Below, piece after piece: positions 44,330 through 64,000 of a DNA stretch of 64,000 nt. Position 1 is the stretch's first letter, and each line of letters starts with the position of its first letter. The notes under the pieces were generated by a model that was given only the letters and a program-made list of their open reading frames with translations, did no database searches and was not told where the DNA came from. The stretch is from positions 979,001 through 1,043,000 of the forward strand of contig JAJTWR010000248.1 in NCBI GenBank assembly GCA_021613335.1. Reading direction: 5' to 3'. The translations under genes were made by a program, and so were the position numbers. Source of the stretch: Whitmania pigra. Lineage: Eukaryota > Annelida > Clitellata > Hirudinida > Haemopidae.

Positions 44330-44659
44330 CTAAAAGATATAAGAAAAAGTTCGGAAGTTTTTAGTAGTAAAATCATCTTATTTGGATATGACTTTCGTTT
44401 TGTTATATTAAGAGGCTCACGATCTCTGACTGTTGCCAGCTGTTTAACCCTCATTCGTTACCTAGCGATTTGTTTTACTACTGTAATCTTACTTTAAAAA
44501 TTATGCCATTTATCTTTTAGGACATTGTAAAAACACCATTTTTACATGTGGTCATGCAAAAAAAAAAAGAAAAACTTCAATATGAATATAGCAGAAAAAA
44601 TTAGTTGATGACGTTGATAAATCAATAAATTTATCATTTTGAAACTAATTATATTTCTA

Positions 44660-44860
44660 TATTTTTAAAATTTATGTTTTAAAACACGACTAGCTGCTTT
44701 TCCAGACGTCTGGACAATGTTTGCTGCCACGAATGCATATAATTCTTGAGCCGACATAACGGTAGTTTCACTCAGAGCACGATCATTTAGGCTATACATT
44801 CCATGTAAAAATGCAAAATATGGAATAAAGGTGTTTTAATGCTGTGACGTGATGCCACAT
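44660..44860 (-). other. unassigned exon-like open frame
   Basis: The minus strand reads IPYFAFLHGMYSLNDRALSE, TTVMSAQELYAFVAANIVQT and SGKAASRV without a stop. It does not look like transposon debris, but no clear splice sites bracket it and I do not recognise the family. Confidence 0.25.
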
Positions 44861-45129
44861 CTTAATCAATAAACATGCAGTCTTACCTTTGGAGGCAATC
44901 AAATAAAGTCATAGTCAGGGTGCACGTGTTGTGAAATGATGACATCACCTTGGTACAAAAATGGTCGGTAGGAGATAATCTATTCACAACAATTGCTTAT
45001 CCAAGGTATGACCTGTATGATAACCACTCAAGAATAAACGAGACATTACTCAAAGCACGCTAGGCACAAAACAGAGTCGAATTATCAAATCGCATTAACT
45101 ATTGACATATTTTTATTATTATAAAATAT

Positions 45130-45375
45130 TGTTGTAAACGTGGCGCGTAATTAAGTTTATAATTAATTATTTTCAGTATCTTTTTCTGGGTAGTCAAAAC
45201 ATTATAACACAACGAAACCAGTGGAGGCAATTCAGAGCCACAAGTATTCATTTGCGTCCTTAAGTGCCTCATTCCTTAAACACTTAACTTCTCTTATTCA
45301 GTTCCGTTAACTGAATACTTGCTCTAATAAACTTATTAGTTAACTTACTTATTTGCGGACTCCCGGGTTATTTCA
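45130..45375 (+). mobile_element. solo LTR of the SAP-element family
   Basis: TGTTGTAAACG...CCCGGGTTATTTCA, 246 bases, flanked by the 4-base duplication ATAT on both sides. This is the same family as 27899-29652. It probably arose by recombination between two LTRs. Confidence 0.8.
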
Positions 45376-45379
45376 ATAT

Positions 45380-45605
45380 TATCTCCCTATCTCTGTCATC
45401 TCATCTACCAACGCCAAATCCCTGATCACCTTCGCTCATCTTCTACAATTCAGTCCATAAATCATTCATCGTCAACTGCGGCTTTTCCCAAGCTTCGCCC
45501 GACACTCGAGCTCTTTAAACGTCAGCTAAAGACCTATCTCTTCAAGACATCCACACAGGAACCAAATCGCATCCGAAACGAAATATTATTATTGTTCTAG
45601 ACGCG
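45380..45605 (+). pseudogene. 3' end of the CR1/L2-like LINE
   Basis: QRQIPDHLRSSSTIQSINHS and PTLELFKRQLKTYLFKTS match the end of the reverse transcriptase ORF at 10.8-12.3 kb, followed by attattattg as its tail. Confidence 0.7.
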
Positions 45606-45674
45606 CGGATGCAGCTAGTTTATCATAAATCATAATAATTCATCATAATAAACAAAAAATCCGATACATGGGGC

Positions 45675-46518
45675 ACCTTTGCGGAATAATCCATCTGCTC
45701 TTAAGAAACGGCAATGTTTTTAAATTTTTTCCAATTTCTTCCACATTTCCTACCGTGAATGCCATTTAGAACTGTTTTCAATATCACTTGGGCCAGAGCG
45801 TGGACAATCCATCCAAATGCCCGTGAAGTATACCGACCGATTTTTTCGTGGTCAACCGCCGAGTACCTACAATCTTAGGCCTGCCAAGATGTTTGGAGCC
45901 GAACCTGATAAGCAGGATTGACAGCGTGACACAGCTGCCATGAAGAAAGACTTTAGAGAAATATCAAGATGTCTTCCAAGAATTCGGATGGTATCCCAAA
46001 GAGCATCAAATAGTCGTCGATGCTTCCATTCGATGCACAAGAGCTCCAAAGTCTCTGCTGGTGCCCCAATCGGTTAATGGCCAAAACAACTAAAAAACTT
46101 GAAGAAAAAGCAGCTGTACTGCGACAGAGAAGCTCGTAGTCTATCAGAACTGCAGCCAGGAGAAACAGTTAGAATACGTCATCTAGGCCAGTGGATTTTA
46201 GGACAAGTGGATGATAAGCATGACGCCCCTCGATCGTACATTGTGACAACAGAGTCGGGTGGAAAACTCAGGAGAAATCGGCGTCATCTCATAGCCACAG
46301 AGGATTCTCCTCCAGTCAAGGCAGTTCAAACGCACTCCATAGAGGCCAGTGAAAACAACCAAGAACCGACTGAAGCACCTTCAGTACACCCCACTGATGC
46401 TGCTATGACTGGATATCGGACTAGGTGGAAAGGTCAGAAAGGATCTCCAAACCTCCAATCCGTTTTGCAGATCTCTGAAGGAAGGAAGTGTAACAATTAT
46501 ATGGTCATAAAATTGTAA
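45675..46518 (+). pseudogene. Gypsy integrase C-terminal fragment
   Basis: The frame 46099-46518 has YCDREARSLSELQPGETVRI, WILGQVDDKHDAPRSYIV and GGKLRRNRRHLI, the chromatin-side C-terminus of K02A2.6-like Gypsy integrases. Preceding sequence (45675-46090) appears to be decayed integrase. No polymerase remains. Confidence 0.75.
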
Positions 46519-46790
46519 AATATCTTTATGACCAAAATTACTATTCAGTATCTTTGATTGTTAACCTCAGCTTTGAATTTGATAAATAAAACAGCTTACT
46601 GTCTTAGAGCTTAGTGTCTATATCATAGCTTATAGCTTGCTACATAAGTGATCATCGCTTACAACTTGCACACAACAGTACAGCTCACTATTCACTCCAT
46701 ATAGCGTAGTTGACAATATATATATATATATAACCAAATATATGTAACAGACTTGTGAATACTGTGGTGCCTTCTTTGGATAAACGAACT
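46489..46790 (+). repeat. possible 3' LTR of the Gypsy fragment
   Basis: A purine tract gaaggaag is followed by TGTAACAATTATATGGTC and a sequence rich in short gcttac/agctta repeats. This is the expected place for a 3' LTR. The right boundary is uncertain. Confidence 0.4.
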
Positions 46791-46791
46791 A

Positions 46792-47085
46792 AACTCTTCC
46801 AAAAGTATGCAAAATAATGTCATAATGGAAAAGTTTTGGTTCAACATTTATCGGCAGTTCCTGATCTTCATCTAGATTTATTAACGACAATTTCAGCAGA
46901 GACAAAAAATGTCCTTGAACATATCCGAAAATAGCTTTCGCTTTAGCTTTCACTTTAATGGGGGCAGAAATCAAAGCACCTCCTGGGGTTGGACCATACT
47001 GCTTTCGATTTATAAACAAATTTACCTCATGGTTTCTCCACTCTACATAAACGATCATCACAAACCATCCTATGGACAGCTGTAT
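46792..47085 (-). other. unassigned exon-like open frame
   Basis: A minus-strand frame preceded by tccatag reads VEWRNHEVNLFINRKQYGP then GGALISAPIKVKAKAKAIFG and FHYDIILHTFGRV before the stop. It has balanced composition unlike the surrounding AT-rich noise. Family not recognised. Confidence 0.3.
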
Positions 47086-47129
47086 ATATCCGACTCAGGC
47101 GAGTCAACAATAAACGCATTGATTTTCGG

Positions 47130-47860
47130 GGATGGGAAAATTACAGGCCTCCATGTAATTTAGTTACCAATTACAAATTACTCCAAGAAATGTAATTTAG
47201 ATACCAATTACAAATTACGTGTGTCAAATGTGGTAAATTACAAATTACTTTAGCAGAACATCTTTTATTGCATTGCGATAGTCGATGAGCCACTGAACTA
47301 CTAAATTAGAAAGACACTAAAAATAAAAATAAAATTTTAAATATGCACGAAGCACCTTAACGATATATATATCACTGTGAACGAGTTTAAAAAAGATGTG
47401 CCTATCACAGTAAAGCGTGAGTCTGAAACACGTCGGAGAGCTATCCATGAAAAACTAGATGAATTATATTAGGGCTGCCAGACAAATTATCGGAGGATTC
47501 AACTGTGATGCAGTTACTGACTTATAAAATCCTAACTTCATAGTTTTCTGGAAGGCCATTCTTAGAAACATTTATCGCTTACAAGATTCTACTATGAATT
47601 TCAAGGAATCAGCTACTGATATTGAATCTTTGGAGGAAGAACTTGTCAAGCTTCATGATGATTTGGGTGAAGTTGCTGTAGAAAACGCCCAAACAAAATG
47701 CATATCCAGGGGTTTGAGCTGGACAGAAGTATTAGGCGACTTTGAAAATACAAAGTTACACAGGTAACCAAATTACATAAATTACAAACCTCTGCCTTAT
47801 GTAGGCATTAAGAAAACTTGATATTTTTGATAGTTATGGAAGAATATCTCTCAATTTTAT
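47130..47860. repeat. hAT-like terminal repeats and unassigned sequence
   Basis: 47150-47260 contains several copies of accaattacaaattac, resembling sub-terminal repeats of the hAT element at 62808 (ttaattacattttttgg). The rest has broken frames and no domain. Confidence 0.35.
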
Positions 47861-48239
47861 ACATAGCATCACTTTATTGTATATAAACATCTTGTAAATT
47901 TCAATTAAATTTGACGATTAGAACTTGTAAAATGTGCTCAACAGTATAATCGTTTTTTCGTTCACTTAAGAGCACAAAGATGCTTACCTCCATATATTTG
48001 ATAACAATTGACAATATCATTACTGGTGATATCAAGTTTCATCCGCGACCTGCAACACTCTAGTATGCTACGGATTGTGTTACGTTACATTCAGCGTATA
48101 TTTTGCTAGTCGAAATTTGTACTTTTATAAACTGAGTTATTATGAGTTTTAAGCTCGAGAATGTTATAATCTATAAATTGCAATTTATCATAATTAAGTA
48201 TTGCCATAGAGCTATACCTCAAATGCCTAAGCGAAGACG

Positions 48240-48480
48240 ATTAGTATCATCTGCTGCAGTGAATGATTTATCTGCTAAAGTTAGATCATTAGAGAGCTGA
48301 ACCATTGATCACCAAAAGAACCAAAGCTATTTGTTCATTGCAATGGTTGCAGAAGTGCGCACCATCATATGTTCTTGTTGCTAACTTTGCATTCAAACAA
48401 CTGGCTTCTTCAACAACCTCAGTGACATGTGAACAGTTATTTTCTCTATTTGGCCATGCTGTAATCATCATCTGACTAAG
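48240..48480 (+). pseudogene. hAT C-terminal remnant downstream of gene B
   Basis: This is the counterpart of 6300-6620 and reads TTSVTCEQLFSLFGHAVI. Confidence 0.55.
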
Positions 48481-48919
48481 TATGGATTATTTGTCACAAA
48501 ATACTTCATAAATTACTTGATTGAAAAACATTTTTTGGTGTAAAAACGAAATGTTTTGGGAAAATAATGGTAAATAAGATGGTACGATTAAAAGCGCGTT
48601 CACTATGATTAAATAAATCGATTTTAAAAACTTATATTTCTTCGATAGTCTTTATTTTTTTATACATTTTTCAAATAAGTTTGCATCTTTAAAAAAATAC
48701 TATATTGAAGAGCTATGAAAAATAATCTTGGTTTATGGATCACAAAATAGTTCATTGGAATTAGGTCAATATCCTATGATGACATCAACTTGAATTAAGA
48801 TTAATTATATATGAATATTCTATATGAATTCAAACGTAAATGAGTTAAAGTAAGAAGTAATATTAAATAAAATATAATTCTAAAAGATCATCCCATTTCC
48901 TGAATTTTTATCACAATTC

Positions 48920-59077
<10,158 letters not shown>

Positions 59078-59116
59078 GAGCAGACTTTATTTTACAGATA
59101 AAGTTATTACAATAAC

Positions 59117-59124
59117 CTTTTATA
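59117..59124 (-). promoter_or_regulatory. putative TATA box of gene B
   Basis: TATAAAAG 40 bases upstream of the ATG, embedded in a block conserved with gene A. Confidence 0.45.
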
Positions 59125-60977
59125 TTTTGATAAGTTATTTCAGATATTTGTTACAGATTTTACATTAAAAATGAATGTTTTTAACGATTGAAATGATAGC
59201 AATATGTTATTTTTAGGATTTAAATGAACATCTTGAGATTTTGGATTACTAATTCTTAGACCGTGTTTTCAAAAATTTGTTAGAAACGGTCGCGTATTTG
59301 TTTATTTGCCTTTTAAGAAAGTGCAACCAATATGAGTACATAAAATAATTTTTTTTATGTATTTCTGCGTATTAGTGCAACATCTAAAAAGGAAATATGT
59401 AGCAATTTATAATAATTTAACTAATGATGACTTTAAATTATTAATGTTAAAAAGAGGCGTTACAGTGGCGTAGCCAGGTTTTAAAACTAGTGGGGCGACC
59501 AATAAAAATAAATTTTTATAATTCAATTAATTAAATTTATTATGATTATCCGTATTTTGTTATTGTTTCAAAATGAACTCTCAAAAGGTGTTTAAAAAAA
59601 AACAAATTTATGTATAGTAATGTGTAAGATAATAACGACTAAATTAATTACAAAAACTTTTTTTTTCGGCATCCGTCATCTTCTACTATTTCCCCATGGA
59701 ATCTTTCTTTTTCGAATTCTATGTGGCTTACAGTCACTACTAATACTACATTTGAAGCTGAGTTGTGTCATCCTCAATTTCTTGAAACTCGTATTCAAAT
59801 CTATTTCGCTTATTTTTTAAATCATTTTCATATTGCTGAATCACATGAGAAGCTGTTAAAATCAACTATACTTTTCTAAAAAAAATAAAAAAATACGTGG
59901 ACAATTTGAAAGCTTTCTCTGAATGGCACTTTTTCCAAAATATTGGAAGAACCAAAGATTCATATATAATAAGTGTTACAAGAAGACCCCATGCCGCAGC
60001 CAAATTTTTAGCAGTGAAGTTTTTTTCCACCACATGCCAATCCTTGCAGAGCCACTGCTAGCGCGGTATTCTGAAACACTACATCTACTTTTGATTTCAT
60101 CGATGTCCATCTAGCAGCGACAATCCAAGAGAAGAAAGGTGTGGCAGAAAGTGCCAAGGGGCGGCCTTTTGAGGGAGTACGTAAAAATTACAATAATTAA
60201 CAAATGTCCAGTTATTCAAAACAATTGTTCTCCAGCTTTTCTGCTGTGTCAGAACAGATTTCAATTTGTCATTTGGTATAACGTATCAACTGATGTACAA
60301 TATGTACGAGCCACTCATCAAAGAGAATCACTTAACACCTTAAATCACTGTAACCCTCATCACGTCACACCTGTTCATCATCTAGTCTAATGAGTCTTTT
60401 GATCAGAAGGGTGTATACGGAACTATTCCGAGACCGTAGCTTATTGTACATTGAATCATTCCGTTTTCATTAACTTGCTACTTTCATTCACGATAGTTAT
60501 TGTTATATTTATTATTGTTATATTATTAATATATATATTATTGTTGTAAAGATTCTTTTTAAGTAAATGTTTGGATTCGCAAGTATCTCGGTATTTGGTT
60601 AATATAAGCTTAACGAAAGCTAACGACTCTAATCAGATGAATCTTATATGAAAGGGGAAGGGGGTCCATAGGAAGGCTCGAACCGACACTGTTTTTTCGG
60701 AGGCTCTGGATCACAAAATAGTTCTACGCAATAAGATCTTCTTCCAAAGAAGATAACAAATTGAATTAAGATGAGCTTTCCAATTGAAATTCATTAAATG
60801 ATTGAATGCTGGTCTTGGTTTTTTTTAAGTTTTAGTTTTGTAATGTAATTAAATTAATTTTCTTAATGTCTTTTCAGGAATAAATTGAGTGAAGTATTTA
60901 CGAGAAATTACTAATAAACAAAAACTAATTTTATAAGATTGTCCAATATCTTTAATTTCTATTTCGATGGTATCGAA

Positions 60978-61516
60978 CTATTCTTTTGATCCGCTATTAT
61001 GAATAATTGCCCAAAAATATAATGCCTGGTCTACATTTCTTGGATGATGTTGCACGCGGACTTCCGAACTTGCTGCAAACAGACTGCAAACTGGAGGACA
61101 TACAAAACGAATGTGAACACATTCTGACTCTTAGTAAAGATGTAAATGCCATTGCAAAATTTTCAAGTGCTGTGCATGTGGTCTAGAGAAACAGCAAAAG
61201 GAAGCATCGACCTGAGTTCCGTAGCAAAAAACCCGGCCGACCTTTCATCTGTGACGAGACAACTTATATAAAAAATATTAAAATAACCCGGGGATCAGCT
61301 AATAAGTTTATTAAAGCAATAAGTTTATTAGGCCTCTCCCACAGTCCCTCCTTCGATTATTTCCTATGTTCTCTTTCCAGCATCGGCATTTTTAGACTGC
61401 TAACCTGCATGCACACATGAGACAGCAGAGAGCTATGGTTCCGCCTATTATCAATTGTAAAATATTTCTCATTCGTTTCACTAAAGTTTTCTCCTCGTCC
61501 GTAACAGTAGTCTGGT
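60978..61516 (-). CDS. gene C, last two exons (membrane segment and tail)
   Basis: Exon 61516-61405 encodes QTTVTDEEKTLVKRMRN and the helix ILQLIIGGTIALCCLMCAC, with the same length and phases (1 in, 2 out) as in A and B. The last exon 60993-60978 gives SGSKE then TAG. The following non-coding sequence still resembles the tails of A and B, so an early stop truncated it. Earlier exons are not visible. LTR and hAT insertions follow on the right, and the rest of the gene may lie beyond the window. Confidence 0.7.
61265..61330 (-). repeat. LTR fragment of the SAP-element family
   Basis: aaataacccggggatcagctaataag matches the inner end of the family LTR. It is truncated. Confidence 0.5.
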
Positions 61517-61650
61517 CTATTAAAAAGTAAAGTATCACAATTTATAATGAAGTATTAAACAATAAAGTAAGTGATTATCATTTATTTAGATATTAACTCA
61601 TCAGCAAATAGCATAGATCAAAAATATACAATAAAGATGTTGTATTGTAT

Positions 61651-61928
61651 TGTTGTAAACTTGGCAATAAATGTTTAAAATTATATTGCCGAGAATAATT
61701 AGATTTAAATCTAATTATATTTGGGGTAATATTCATTATCTTTTTGTACGTAGTCGTATCTACTTTATGACACACAAAGAGGCCAACAACATCTCAGTAC
61801 AACTTTCAGTTCTAAAGTTCTTCATATCCTTGGCGCACTTACCTTCGATTATTCAGTTCAGTTAACTGAATACTTGCTTAATGAACTTACTCTAAAACTT
61901 ACTAGTTCCCGGACCCCAGGTTATTTCA
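61651..61928 (+). mobile_element. solo LTR with GTAT duplication
   Basis: TGTTGTAAACTTGG...CCAGGTTATTTCA, flanked by GTAT at 61647-61650 and 61929-61932. A diverged member of the same LTR family as 45130-45375. Confidence 0.75.
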
Positions 61929-61932
61929 GTAT

Positions 61933-62807
61933 GTTGAAGAGATAACTCGTAATTGTAATAAGACAAGACCACTTTATTAGAACTGAAACTCGCGGCAACA
62001 TCGACTCGAAACGTAAACAACATCTAGGTCAAGTGCAACTAAAAGTAGTCCACAATATTCATGCGGACACAACACCTCTCCACCAAGTTAAAGTCCCCGG
62101 TTGGACTATTGCCTGAGGCGTTCTGACCTTCTCGGAAGAGTCCGCTCTTCGACCGTAGTCTCGAAATTTTCAGGCCCAGCAAATCTCACTCTCTTCCTTG
62201 GTTTCTTGGTCGTAGGAAGGTTGATTTTGTCCGATGACTTATTCCAATGATAATTACCCGGATCATTATCTTGGTCTACTCCGTACCTGGGACGAATCTG
62301 CTCCACATGTCTCTTCCACAACAGTCCATGCGGAACAGATTTCACTAGCATGTGTCTTGTGCCCAGTCTCTTGAAAATGGTGGCAGGAACCCACCTTGGT
62401 TGACGGTCTCTCCGAGGGCCGTAGTATTTAATGTAGCACGGTTGTCCCATCGAATACTTGGCTGAATTTTGTTGCCTTTTCTCCTCTTTGTAAATGGGGC
62501 GTAGAGTATCTATTTTTGTCCTAATTTGTCGACCGTGCAGTAGTTGGCTTGGTGACTGTCCATTATCCAACGGTGTCCTTCTGTATTGCATCAAAAACTC
62601 TTGTAATGCAACATCCACTGGCAATGACGTTTTGGACAAGGATCTTTTGAAAGTTTGGATAAATCTCTCTGCTTGTCCATTTGTAGCAGGATGATAAGGA
62701 GCACCCGTCAGGTGTTGAATTCCTCTCTCCTTCATGTAAGTTTGAAATTCCTCTCCAGTGAATGCACGAGCATTGTCCGCTACGATTGAAAGGGGATACC
62801 CAAAATG
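61933..62807 (-). mobile_element. Gypsy element 3' part (integrase end plus LTR)
   Basis: The minus-strand frame down to 62106 is integrase: GAPYHPATNGQAERFIQTFK, GQSPSQLLHGRQIR and WVPATIFKRLGTRHMLVKS. It ends RRSERLRQ. A purine tract (ggtggagagg) and a TG...CA segment (about 62073-61933) follow as a probable 3' LTR. Upstream is cut by the hAT element at 62808 within the sequence preceding the NGQAER motif. The DDE core is incomplete. Confidence 0.8.
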
Positions 62808-64000
62808 CAGTGTTGTGCAGTATCGAATTACATGTAATTCGTTACTGTAATTAATTACATTTTTTGGTAATTTTTACTTGTAATAATTATAAAAAAAATT
62901 TTTGTACTCTTACTTGTAACAAATTACTATTTTTGGTCATACTTTTAATTCGTTACCTTTTTGGCGCAAGACGTTACAAAGTAACATAAATAACATTTTA
63001 AATTAGTTTAATTTATTTTAAAAAAATTTAAATTCTAGATTGTTATTCTTTGGTTCGTTCGAGAACCTTCCCCTTCCCGATCATCGCTCTTTTGTTATTG
63101 TGGTTATCGCCGGTCGTTTTTGTTTTAAATCGGAAATTGTTGATTAGTCATACCGAAGCTTTTTTAATATATAATATTATATACTTATAATAATATAAGA
63201 TTTAATATATCGTAGTATGGATTCATTTGAAGCCATTTTTAGTGTCGTTAGCGAAGATAAGAGGAACAAGGGTGAAGATAGTCCGTGGCCGTATTTGAAC
63301 AAAATGTTCAGATTTCAATCAAAGGAAAATCATATAAGTATGCATGCCTACTCTGCCAACAGAAACAAAAACTACATGTTCAGCGTATGAAGGTTCTTCA
63401 TCTAACTTGAAGAAACACGTGGAACGCATGCATCCAACAGAAGTTGAGGAATATGGGATATCTGTTGCCAAACGTTGTCAAGCTTCATGAGAAACTGGTA
63501 GCCAAAATAGCATCTTCTAATGCAGCAATGGTGGACGAGCTGAAAACATCTCATTCATCTGATGCTGACAGTATTGAAGACAGTTTCTTCAATTGCACAA
63601 GGTCAACTGATATTCTGATGCAGTATCTTCGAGACCGATCAGATGACATGAACATTATTACTGGAAGCGATACCCTGAAGAAATTATTTATCCAGTTCAA
63701 CACTCCTCTGCCAGCTAGTGCAGCTGTGGAACGTTTATTCAGCTCTTCTGGTATGACAAAGAACAGCTGAAGGACCATAATGAGTGACAAACTATTCGAG
63801 AACTTAGTTATGTGAAAAATTAACAAAAATTTGTGATTGTAATGTAATAAATAATAAAAACACCAAAAGAATGCATTAGTTCAAATGTTATTACTTAATG
63901 ACTGTTAGTACTAGCAGTTAATACCAGTAATTGTTTTAACGATAAGAGAAACAATTCCTTTTAAATAATACGGAATGATGTATGATCACAATAATGGCGG
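62808..64000 (+). mobile_element. BED-finger hAT element, internally deleted, runs off the window
   Basis: Begins CAGTGTTGTGCAG, with ttaattac sub-terminal repeats. From ATG near 63218 it reads MDSFEAIFSVVSEDKR, then a BED finger ending SAYEGSSSNLKKHVERMHPT. It then jumps to the C-terminal region LFIQFNTPLPASAAVERLFS. Its 3' flank (63830-64000) matches, inverted, 23175-23350, so the right end should lie about 160 bases past the window. Confidence 0.75.

Noticed and set aside
63551..63826. Minus-strand ORF opposite the hAT C-terminus
   Set aside because: The plus strand carries the recognisable hAT motif. The minus frame is its mirror.

Overview
This is a window of an AT-rich animal (metazoan) nuclear genome, most likely a marine invertebrate. 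The evidence is spliced genes with GT-AG introns, a tRNA-derived SINE, and a dense mix of hAT, Tc1, Copia, Gypsy and non-LTR elements. I see no bacterial gene organisation, rRNA or CRISPR, and I cannot name the species.

The backbone is a head-to-tail tandem array of one gene family on the minus strand. I rebuilt two full 11-exon genes by hand. Gene A (42011 down to 7022) encodes 474 residues and gene B (59077 down to 48920) encodes 472. In both, every splice phase matches and the frame stays open from a signal peptide to a stop codon. The predicted protein is a single-pass surface receptor: signal peptide, F5/8-type C (discoidin/fucolectin-like) domain, two WSC domains, one EGF-like domain, a pure threonine stalk, one transmembrane helix and a short tail. 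A third copy (C, last two exons at 61516-60978) and a probable fourth (D, last exon at 44329-44143) show that the array has at least four members. The introns of A and B are nearly alike, while the second WSC domain differs almost only by amino-acid-changing substitutions with all eight cysteines kept. This is the signature of a rapidly diversifying recognition receptor and is the most notable content of the window.

Layout. 0-6 kb: hAT remnants, a Tigger-like MITE and one unknown ORF. 6.1-44.1 kb: gene A and its upstream flank, swollen to 35 kb by insertions. These include a CR1/L2-like LINE, a zinc-finger LINE, a Tc1 element, a hAT composite holding a Gypsy-related SAP-ORF element, and a nearly intact Copia element. 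44.1-48 kb: relic D, a solo LTR, LINE and Gypsy fragments. 48-60.9 kb: gene B, about 10 kb. 60.9-64 kb: 3' end of gene C, LTR remnants, a Gypsy integrase fragment and a BED-type hAT element.

Because A and B are paralogous segments, several insertions can be dated and bounded against the empty site in the other copy. This shows that a fold-back element with tandem-repeat arms, a hAT element inside a SINE, and a one-ended Tc1 insertion all arrived after the duplication.
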